Assembly (NCBI RefSeq): GCF_946479965.1
Contig: NZ_CAMLHX010000023.1
Location: 1-58,166, forward strand
Length of the DNA: 58,166 nt
Source: an uncultured Mucilaginibacter sp.
GTDB lineage: Bacteria > Bacteroidota > Bacteroidia > Sphingobacteriales > Sphingobacteriaceae
Reading direction: 5' to 3'
Position numbers and translations under genes: made by a program
The notes under the pieces: generated by a model
What the model was told of the DNA's origin: nothing
What the model saw: only the letters and a program-made list of their open reading frames with translations
Databases searched by the model: none
In this document: positions 52,016-58,166 of the stretch, one piece after another
Layout of the letters: every line of letters starts with the position of its first letter
How positions within the stretch are numbered: position 1 is the first letter of the stretch

Positions 52016-53431
52016 TTATAGTGGCATCGCATAAAAATTAACACCTAAATATTGGTATCCATTTTGCGCGTAAGGATAATCATACCTGTTAATTGTATAG
52101 GTATGGTTAACGCCCCCGGGATGGTAAAACACATGAACCGGAACCGAGCCAGGTACCTGGGTAGTATAGGCATAGAAGCTAATACCATGGTAAATATAGC
52201 CGTTTTGCTCATAAGGGTAATCAAACCTGTTAATTGTATAGGTATGGTTAGTTCCTGAAGGACTGTAAAACGCATGCACCGGCTGTGTGCCGTCAATCTG
52301 TGAAGCATATGCTTTAAAGTTTGTGCCTAAGTAAGTAAAACCATTTTGTTGATATGGGTAATCGTTAAAAAATGCGGTATAAACATGGTTTATATCATTG
52401 GGTTGATAAAACACGTGAATTGGCACCGGGGTTACATTTACCTGGTTAGCTGCAAGATATTGGTTAACATACGTCATTACAGCTGCCTTTTTAGTCGGAT
52501 CGTCAATTAACTCATAAATCGGAATTAGCCCGCCGGTGCTAATGTCAATTAACTCTGAATTTTCAGGAGTGGCACTGCTTTGCCAATCTGATATATTAAT
52601 TGTAGGCATACCACCGCCAAGAGGGACACTACCCATTAAACTTTTAGTCGGATCGCCGCCATAGGTTCTGTAATGCAGTGTTTGATAAGTGTTATCATAA
52701 GTGTCATTCAAACTATAGTTATACCCGGTATTAATGCTAAATATGGTTTTTACACTTACATCAACTCCTGCGGTAGCCGCAACGGTACGATTGGCTTTCT
52801 TTGTTTCAGACCTGTATAAGGCTTCCAGTTTGGCGCCGAGTTTAAAGTCTGTCAAAACGTGCGTACCGTAACTGTTTACAATTGATTCGGGCGTACCGTT
52901 CTGAACATCCTGTAAAAAAGAGGGCTGCAGATACTGTTTTAACAAAGTGTAATCAGCGTTAATTTTAAGGCGCTTTTGCTGGATTATTAAACTAAAACTG
53001 CTATAAACATATTTTGACGAGAAGGCATCGTTGTCACTGTATGATCCGCTGATGGTTCCTTTAAAAATACCGATGTTTAGCGATGATGAAATTTTAGCGG
53101 AAACCTGTTTTAAATACGACTGCGCATTGTCGCCGGCTACTAACCTGCCTTCTTGCATGGTAGATTGGTCCAGTTCTACCCGTGTTGGATGATCTGCTTT
53201 TAATGCGGCTACATTAATAACCGAAAATTTTGCCGAACTGGAGTTAGCATATTCGCCCGTTATATCGTAACCGTAGCCTAGTACGTCGTTCTGGCCATCG
53301 CCGGCTGACATTGGACGGAGTGAATTGTTTTTAGAAACCTTTTGGTCTGAAGGCAAGTTTACTTGTGATTGTTTTTTGCAGCTTGCAAAAACTGCAAGCA
53401 GCAGTAAAATTGGAATAAATTGTTTTTTCAT
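52016..53431 (-). CDS. MACPF-domain lipoprotein with three C-terminal DUF5648-like repeats
   Basis: 471 residues. A lipoprotein signal (FIPILLLLAVFASC, lipid Cys 18) precedes a MACPF/perforin-like region (about 50-325) with the signature core YGTH (188-191) in NSYGTHVLTDFKLGAKL, where the classical terminal GG is GA. The C-terminus has three tandem repeats of about 43-47 residues (about 335-471) of pattern PVHxFYxPxxxNHxYTxxxxDYPYxQNGxxYxG, as in DUF5648 lectin-like or adhesin modules. The domain pair suggests a surface-attached pore-forming protein with a target-binding tail. Related MACPF proteins of Bacteroidales (BSAP) kill close relatives; that role here is inference. Confidence 0.85.
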   Translation of the reverse strand: MKKQFIPILLLLAVFASCKKQSQVNLPSDQKVSKNNSLRPMSAGDGQNDVLGYGYDITGEYANSSSAKFSVINVAALKADHPTRVELDQSTMQEGRLVAGDNAQSYLKQVSAKISSSLNIGIFKGTISGSYSDNDAFSSKYVYSSFSLIIQQKRLKINADYTLLKQYLQPSFLQDVQNGTPESIVNSYGTHVLTDFKLGAKLEALYRSETKKANRTVAATAGVDVSVKTIFSINTGYNYSLNDTYDNTYQTLHYRTYGGDPTKSLMGSVPLGGGMPTINISDWQSSATPENSELIDISTGGLIPIYELIDDPTKKAAVMTYVNQYLAANQVNVTPVPIHVFYQPNDINHVYTAFFNDYPYQQNGFTYLGTNFKAYASQIDGTQPVHAFYSPSGTNHTYTINRFDYPYEQNGYIYHGISFYAYTTQVPGSVPVHVFYHPGGVNHTYTINRYDYPYAQNGYQYLGVNFYAMPL

Positions 53432-54129
53432 AATATAAGTTTAAGGTAAATAAATGCGTAGTGGGATAAACGGAAGTAGCGTGTACGGGTGGAGGCCTTT
53501 TAAATGTCTGCGGGAGCCATTTAAATATTAGGGGTATTAAAAATAATTTGAAATATAAAAGTAGAGCGTTCTTCATGTGTTAGGTTAGGTAGGCTAAATA
53601 TACGGCGATTATTAATCAAAAGTTACATTTGCTTTATATTTATTTCTTAGAAAGAAATAAGTAATTAATAGTTAATTACTTGCGTGTTCATAAAAGGCAG
53701 AAAAAAGAGAGATTACCGAATGTACAGGTGAAATTATGGCGTTATTTGATAGCGACTGTCTTACCCATTAATTCTTTATTTCCTTTATCGGATGCGTATA
53801 AGTACGTATCAAAATACCGTGAATGTACGCATGGGCTGGTATCCCGCTTTGATTATGTTTGAAGTGTTGACGATTTGGGTTTTTACATAGGGGTATAAAA
53901 TCGGATCGCCAACCATAATGCAATGCATTATACAGTGTTCGATTGAAAATGTTAGTCGGGAGGATATCCCGGCTAATTTTTCAGAATCAACTCAAAAAGA
54001 AAAGATCACCGGGGAGCTTTTGGGCTTCCAAAACAGTTAATTACCTGAACCTGTTTAAAAAAACGAAGCCGCTACCTGTATAAGGCGCGGCTTTTGTTTT
54101 TATAAGTACTATTAAACCTGTTTTCAGTA
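53432..54129. other. Gene-free 698-nt region upstream of the MACPF gene
   Basis: No protein gene is supported. The only long plus frame (53680-53862) has a TTG start and no recognisable content. A near-perfect hairpin TTAGTCGGGA/TCCCGGCTAA with T5 occurs at about 53952-53981, a possible terminator of a small plus-strand RNA. The right end holds the OmpA terminator. Confidence 0.35.
54053..54094 (-). terminator. Terminator of the OmpA-family gene
   Basis: On the minus strand AAGCCGC...GCGGCTT with inner CCT/AGG pairs, then CG and seven T, about 35 nt past the stop at 54130. Confidence 0.75.
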
Positions 54130-55482
54130 TTAATTCAAAGAAAACTCAACCCTACGGTTTTGTTGACGACCCGCAGCTGTTTTATTAGTTGCAATTGGCT
54201 GATTTGGCCCGTAACCGGTAGCTTCAATTAATGATGCGTTTGCACCTTGCGATACCAGGTAAGCTTTAACCGCCTCTGCACGGTCTTTTGATAAGCCCAT
54301 GTTTAAAGCCATTGAGCCTGTGTTATCTGTATGGCCCGCTAATTTTAAGCTAAAGCTTTTCTCTTTTAACAGATCGGCAACACGGTTTAATGTTGGGTAT
54401 GATGTTGCTTTAATAGTAGCTTTACCTAAATCGAACTCAAGATTCTTGATAGCATCGCCAACAACCCTGCGGTCACTTTCAGTAACAATTACCCGTTCTT
54501 TAGTAACAACAACCGGCGCCGGAACTTTTAACGGACAACCTGCACCATCAACTGTAGTACCTGCAGCTGTGCCTGCACATTTGTCAAATTTATTAGCTAC
54601 ACCGTCGGCATCATCATCACCCATTTCGCGGGCATATTGTTGTGCCAAAGCCAATCTCGCCTGCTCTTCAGCCATGCGTTGTTGTTCAGCAATAGCCAAT
54701 CTTGATCTAAGCTCAGCACTTTCGGTAGCGCTTTCTTCGCGTAATGCGGCAAGGGCGCTATAGTTTTGCAATTGGGGGGATTTCTTTTTACCTAAGGCTA
54801 TTTCAATACCTGCATGAGCATACGAGAATCTATCGCTTGTGCCGCTGATGTAACCGTCAAACCTGTTCGATTTAACAAAGCTAACGGTATAACCCAAATC
54901 AATATTAATACCCCTGGCTACGCCAAACTTAACGCCGGCACCAACAGGTATAAAAATACTTTCGTCGTAGGTGGTGTTATTACCGCCCGGCGTGTTTTTA
55001 ACATTCGCGCTTGACGACATAAGGCCAACACCTGAAGTAAAGTAAGGCGACAATACACTTCTTTTTTGATTAATACTTAGGTTGGCTAACGTGACGTTAG
55101 CGCTTACCGCGCCCGACCATTGTATGCTGCTTTTAAAACTGCTGTTATCCTGCGCAGTAGATCCCGCCGGTAACGCGTTTGAGCGCGAGCCCTGAACGGT
55201 GCCTGCCAGGAAATCGGCCTGGATGCCAAAGCCCGGTAAAATTTGCTTTTTAATGTAACCGCCATAACCCCAGGTTTCTTGCGGAGTTGCAAAATCGCCA
55301 TTGTTTTGGGCGTTGAACGGTGTGTAGTGTGTTAACATACCACCGTGCAGGCCAATTGACCATGTGCGGAAATTCTTTTTGTCGAAACGTTTTGTAGTGT
55401 CTGAGTAACTTTGTGCAAATAGCGCGCTTGTTGATCCGATAAGTGAAAGGACCATGAGAGATCTTGTAAAATTAAGTTTCAT
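54130..55482 (-). CDS. OmpA-family protein with N-terminal barrel and TSP3 repeat
   Basis: 450 residues: signal peptide (SLMVLSLIGSTSALFA-QS), an eight-strand barrel (about 35-235; WSIGLHGGMLTHYTPFN, GFGIQADFLAG, GVKFGVARGINIDLGYTV), an Ala/Glu-rich helix (AALREESATESAELRSRLAI), a thrombospondin type-3 calcium repeat (DDDADGVANKFDKC) and the OmpA peptidoglycan-binding domain (LAGHTDNTGS, LSKDRAEAVKAYL, NRRVEF). It tethers the outer membrane to peptidoglycan; this layout is common in Bacteroidota. Own terminator. Confidence 0.94.
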   Translation of the reverse strand: MKLNFTRSLMVLSLIGSTSALFAQSYSDTTKRFDKKNFRTWSIGLHGGMLTHYTPFNAQNNGDFATPQETWGYGGYIKKQILPGFGIQADFLAGTVQGSRSNALPAGSTAQDNSSFKSSIQWSGAVSANVTLANLSINQKRSVLSPYFTSGVGLMSSSANVKNTPGGNNTTYDESIFIPVGAGVKFGVARGINIDLGYTVSFVKSNRFDGYISGTSDRFSYAHAGIEIALGKKKSPQLQNYSALAALREESATESAELRSRLAIAEQQRMAEEQARLALAQQYAREMGDDDADGVANKFDKCAGTAAGTTVDGAGCPLKVPAPVVVTKERVIVTESDRRVVGDAIKNLEFDLGKATIKATSYPTLNRVADLLKEKSFSLKLAGHTDNTGSMALNMGLSKDRAEAVKAYLVSQGANASLIEATGYGPNQPIATNKTAAGRQQNRRVEFSLN

Positions 55483-55959
55483 TATATATGTAATAAATTA
55501 TGTTGGGCTTGTGCTCAACATGCGCCAATCGGCAACAACCACGCCCGTTTTAGTCTTGTTACGTTTAACCTTAAGCAATACACTGGAAACCACCGCCGAA
55601 GATTACAAGCACGTGATAAAAGGGAATTATGCCGCTATTTAAATGTGTTTACTAAACAGTGCATGTTTCGGGTTTAAACTAAATATTGATTGACAGATAA
55701 TATTTAGGGGCGATATATATATAATATAATAATAGCACTAGACTATTGAATAAACGACCGTTGCTTGAGGCTGAGAAGAGATTTGTATCGCGCGTTTTTA
55801 TAAAGGTACAAGCGAGGCATTATGCAAACTACTGCACATCAATGGTTTGAAATATACTTTCTGCAAATGCGTTTCCGGGCTCATTTATAGCCAAAAAATC
55901 AATAAAATTTGCCTAACATTGCGGGCTCAAAACCGCCCCGATTTTTTTTAAAGAAAAAT
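55483..55959. other. Gene-free 477-nt region between OmpA and the tRNA-tuf promoter
   Basis: Contains the OmpA upstream region and a low-complexity TATATATATAATATAATA stretch near 55715. A 62-residue frame at 55454-55642 overlaps the OmpA start and looks non-coding. Nothing else is recognised. Confidence 0.35.
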
Positions 55960-55989
55960 TTTGTACGGCGGCAAAAATGTGTAAATTTG
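55960..55989 (+). promoter_or_regulatory. Promoter of the tRNA-tuf operon
   Basis: TTTG at 55960-55963, spacer 18 nt, TAAATTTG at 55982-55989: a near-consensus Bacteroidota promoter. Transcription from about 55995 gives a leader of about 145 nt with small hairpins (for example CGAAAGGTTTTCG and GTTTGCTTAGGCAAAC) before the first tRNA. Confidence 0.85.
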
Positions 55990-56141
55990 CAATCCCTTTC
56001 AGAAAGGCATATATCGCCTCTTTTGAAATAAGGAAACGGTTCTTTAAAATAAAAATTATTAACCTGGATAATTGACCGAAAGGTTTTCGCGGTTTTTCCC
56101 CGAGAGTTTGCTTAGGCAAACCAAACAAAATAGGTAAATAA

Positions 56142-56214
56142 GCCTCCTTAGCTCAGCTGGTAGAGCGACTGACTTGTAATCAGTAGGTCATTGGTTCGAT
56201 CCCGATAGGAGGCT
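56142..56214 (+). tRNA. tRNA-Thr (TGT)
   Basis: Cloverleaf with acceptor GCCTCCT/AGGAGGC, anticodon loop CTTGTAA (TGT at 56175-56177), T loop TTCGATC. CCA not encoded. First of four tRNAs before tuf. Confidence 0.97.
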
Positions 56215-56220
56215 CTGTTT

Positions 56221-56265
56221 AATTATTGAATGACTGAATTATTGAGTGGATGAATTAAATCAAAA
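56221..56265. repeat. TTATTGAATGACTGAATTATTGA-type tract in tRNA spacer
   Basis: AATTATTGAATGACTGAATT plus ATTGAGTGGATGAATT between tRNA-Thr and tRNA-Tyr; same family as 48434-48560. Confidence 0.6.
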
Positions 56266-56297
56266 ATTCAAAAAATCAACATTCAAAAATTAAGCTT

Positions 56298-56378
56298 GGG
56301 GGGATACCAGAGCGGTCAAATGGGACGGACTGTAAATCCGTTGCTTCGGCTACGAAGGTTCGAATCCTTCTCCCCCCA
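56298..56378 (+). tRNA. tRNA-Tyr (GTA)
   Basis: 81-nt class II tRNA: acceptor GGGGGGA/TCCCCCC, anticodon loop CTGTAAA (GTA at 56332-56334), short variable arm TGCTTCGGCTACGA, T loop TTCGAAT, A discriminator. A useful contrast with the 112/114-nt tRNA-like RNAs near 2.3 kb. Confidence 0.97.
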
Positions 56379-56384
56379 CTAGGG

Positions 56385-56460
56385 AATGAGTGAATTATTG
56401 AGTTATTGAATTATTGATTAAGCAATCAGTAATTCGGTAATTCAATAAATCATTAATTAA
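56385..56460. repeat. TTATTGAATTACTGAA-type inverted tract in tRNA spacer
   Basis: GAGTGAATTATTGAGTTATTGAATTATTGATT followed by its inverted form CAGTAATTCGGTAATTCAAT between tRNA-Tyr and tRNA-Gly; can fold as a hairpin within the tRNA precursor. Confidence 0.65.
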
Positions 56461-56464
56461 AAAA

Positions 56465-56537
56465 GCGGAAGTAGCTCAGTTGGTAGAGCGATAGCCTTCC
56501 AAGCTATAGGTCGAGAGTTCGAACCTCTTCTTCCGCT
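56465..56537 (+). tRNA. tRNA-Gly (TCC)
   Basis: Acceptor GCGGAAG/CTTCCGC, anticodon loop CTTCCAA (TCC at 56498-56500), T loop TTCGAAC. CCA not encoded. Confidence 0.97.
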
Positions 56538-56542
56538 CAATA

Positions 56543-56662
56543 AAATGTCGGATTGCGGAATTTCGATTTCGGATTTGGCATTTTGACGATTAGGACAAAG
56601 ATGAAAACGGTGTAAATCCGATCCCGATAGCTATCGGGACAAACATCCGAAATTCGAAATCA
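56543..56662. repeat. CGGATTTCGAA-type tract in tRNA spacer
   Basis: Contains TCGGATTGCGGAATTTCGAT and, inverted, CATCCGAAATTCGAAATC, plus the perfect palindrome CCCGATAGCTATCGGG (56622-56637 region). Same family as 2641-2690 and 38824-38893. Confidence 0.6.
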
Positions 56663-56668
56663 AAATAA

Positions 56669-56740
<72 letters not shown>

Positions 56741-56805
56741 CAACTTATTGAAGTATAATAAGTAATTGTTTTAAATATAAATTAACCTACAAAAATAAAT
56801 AAATC

Positions 56806-57993
56806 ATGGCAAAAGAAAAGTTTGACCGCAGTAAGCCGCACTTAAACATCGGCACTATCGGTCACGTTGACCACGGCAAAACTACCTTGACCGCAGCTAT
56901 CACTAAAGTATTAGCTGACGCAGGTTTATCAGAAGCTCGTTCATTTGATTCAATCGACTCAGCTCCTGAAGAAAAAGAACGTGGTATCACTATTAACACA
57001 GCACACGTTGAGTACTCAACTGCTAACCGTCACTATGCACACGTTGACTGTCCAGGTCACGCGGATTATGTGAAAAACATGGTTACAGGTGCTGCACAAA
57101 TGGACGGTGCTATCATTGTGGTTGCTGCTACAGACGGCCCAATGCCTCAAACCCGCGAGCACATCTTGTTGGCTCGTCAGGTAGGTGTACCTTCATTGGT
57201 TGTGTTTATGAACAAAGTTGACATGGTTGATGATCCGGAATTGTTAGAGTTAGTAGAAATGGAGATCCGTGAGCTACTTTCATTCTATGATTTCCCTGGT
57301 GATGATATCCCGGTTATCCAAGGTTCTGCTTTGGGTGGCTTAAACGGCGATCCAAAATGGGTTGGTAAAATTATGGAGTTAATGGATGCTGTAGATAGCT
57401 ACATCCCAATCCCTCCACGTTTAACTGATCTTCCATTCTTGATGCCAGTTGAAGACGTATTCTCGATCACTGGTCGTGGTACTGTTGCAACCGGTCGTAT
57501 TGAGCGTGGTGTAATCAACTCTGGTGAGCAGGTTGATATATTAGGTATGGGTGCTGAGAACTTAAAATCAACTGTAACAGGTGTTGAGATGTTCCGCAAG
57601 ATCCTTGACCGTGGCGAAGCTGGTGACAACGTAGGTTTATTGTTACGTGGTATTGAAAAAACTGATATCCGTCGTGGTATGGTTATTTGCAAACCAGGTT
57701 CAGTTAACCCACACACTGATTTCAAAGCAGAAGTTTACGTATTATCAAAAGCAGAAGGTGGCCGTCACACTCCATTCTTCAACAAATACCGTCCGCAATT
57801 CTATTTCCGTACAACTGACGTAACCGGTGAAATTTCATTGGCCGAAGGTGTAGAAATGGTTATGCCTGGTGATAACGTTACCATCACTGTAAAGTTGATC
57901 AACGCTATCGCGATGGAAAAAGGCTTACGTTTCGCTATCCGCGAGGGTGGTAGAACAGTAGGTGCCGGTCAGGTAACCGAAATTTTAAAATAA
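56806..57993 (+). CDS. tuf: Elongation factor Tu
   Basis: 395 residues with GTPase motifs [14 protein letters not shown] and NKVD, switch [13 protein letters not shown], then beta-barrel domains II and III. It delivers aminoacyl-tRNA to the ribosome. The codon bias is stronger than in neighbouring genes, as expected for a very highly expressed gene. Preceded by tRNA-Thr-Tyr-Gly-Thr and followed by tRNA-Trp, the conserved bacterial order that normally continues to secE-nusG-rplK beyond the window. Confidence 0.99.
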   Translation: MAKEKFDRSKPHLNIGTIGHVDHGKTTLTAAITKVLADAGLSEARSFDSIDSAPEEKERGITINTAHVEYSTANRHYAHVDCPGHADYVKNMVTGAAQMDGAIIVVAATDGPMPQTREHILLARQVGVPSLVVFMNKVDMVDDPELLELVEMEIRELLSFYDFPGDDIPVIQGSALGGLNGDPKWVGKIMELMDAVDSYIPIPPRLTDLPFLMPVEDVFSITGRGTVATGRIERGVINSGEQVDILGMGAENLKSTVTGVEMFRKILDRGEAGDNVGLLLRGIEKTDIRRGMVICKPGSVNPHTDFKAEVYVLSKAEGGRHTPFFNKYRPQFYFRTTDVTGEISLAEGVEMVMPGDNVTITVKLINAIAMEKGLRFAIREGGRTVGAGQVTEILK

Positions 57994-58040
57994 GCCCCCT
58001 AACCCCTCGTAACAGAGGAAATAGGTAAGGTTAATTTATT

Positions 58041-58076
58041 AGTAAAGTACTTAGCTGAAAAGCTAAGTACTTTATT
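58041..58076 (+). terminator. Hairpin between tuf and tRNA-Trp
   Basis: AAAGTACTTAGCT/AGCTAAGTACTTT (13 bp perfect, extendable) with a GAAA tetraloop. The T tract after it is weak, so it may be a processing or attenuating hairpin as well as a terminator. Confidence 0.75.
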
Positions 58077-58115
58077 AGCATTAAAAATAGATCACCAATT
58101 AAACGGGATTTATAC

Positions 58116-58166
58116 ACGGGAATAGTTCAATGGTAGAATAGAGGTCTCCAAAACCTTTGATCAGGG
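58116..58166 (+). tRNA. tRNA-Trp (CCA), 3' part beyond the window
   Basis: ACGGGAATAGTTCAATGGTA is the acceptor and D arm; the anticodon loop CTCCAAA carries CCA at 58148-58150. The sequence ends in the variable loop region. Position after tuf agrees. Confidence 0.9.

Noticed and set aside
53680..53862. 60-residue plus-strand frame in the 698-nt gap
   Set aside because: Starts with TTG, has no RBS or domain and no conserved-looking composition.
54299..54763. 154-residue plus-strand frame inside the OmpA gene
   Set aside because: Antisense to an intact OmpA-family CDS with full domain structure.
55913..56128. 71-residue minus-strand frame over the tRNA-tuf promoter
   Set aside because: Lies across a consensus promoter and leader, without domain or start context.

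Overview
The window looks like a chromosomal segment of a Bacteroidota bacterium of the Sphingobacteriaceae type (Mucilaginibacter/Pedobacter-like). Support comes from CarboxypepD_reg/DUF5686, DUF4397, DUF6515 and PorT-type barrel proteins, gliding ABC genes (gldA, fused gldF-gldG), release factor 1, a tuf locus flanked by tRNA-Thr/Tyr/Gly/Thr and tRNA-Trp, tRNAs without encoded CCA, and several promoters of the Bacteroidota form TTTG - about 19 nt - TAnnTTTG. The genus is inference; no database was consulted.

Layout. 1-2.2 kb: a DUF5686 protein cut by the left edge and an Lrp/AsnC regulator. 2.2-2.6 kb: a self-contained transcription unit (promoter, two tandem 112/114-nt class II tRNA-like RNAs, terminator), the least conventional locus here. 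2.8-7 kb: envelope and stress proteins and an S41 protease. 7-11.3 kb: a two-component system behind a beta-barrel protein, a small basic secreted protein and an ApbE-like protein that seems to lack key residues. 11.4-14.2 kb: membrane protein, prfA, lpxH-like hydrolase. 14.3-18.7 kb: Ku-LigD non-homologous end joining plus small stress proteins. 18.8-26.7 kb: M61 peptidase and a complete RND efflux operon whose adaptor carries an extreme Gly/Pro linker. 26.7-33.8 kb: response regulator, GlcNAc kinase, gldA, two paralogous barrel proteins, gldFG fusion, dnaN. 33.9-38.8 kb: DUF4397 lipoproteins, VTT/DedA, TMEM175-like channel, Zn phospholipase-like protein, rpsT, radC. 38.9-40.1 kb: an ArsR regulator and an SDR oxidoreductase sharing one palindromic operator. 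40.2-45.2 kb: small proteins, secreted PPC-domain protein, DctA-type symporter, ligA. 45.4-51.9 kb: Mpo1-like protein, rny, a 6S-RNA-like hairpin transcript, zapA with a coiled-coil partner, pheT, Nudix. 52-55.5 kb: a MACPF lipoprotein with three C-terminal repeats and an OmpA-family protein. 56-58.2 kb: tRNA-Thr/Tyr/Gly/Thr, tuf, start of tRNA-Trp.

Non-coding DNA is structured. At least three families of intergenic repeats recur: a GTTTCA/GTTCCA element with a shared 35-nt core (29.2, 45.2, 51.2 kb) and a related hairpin form (41.0, 51.1 kb); TTATTGAATTACTGAA-type tracts (48.5, 56.2, 56.4 kb); and CGAATTTCGGATTTCGAA-type tracts (2.65, 38.8, 56.6 kb). No insertion sequence, phage, integrase or CRISPR array was seen. 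The features most worth follow-up are the tandem tRNA-like pair, the 6S-like RNA, the ArsR/SDR regulon, the MACPF lipoprotein and the ApbE-like protein beside a two-component system.
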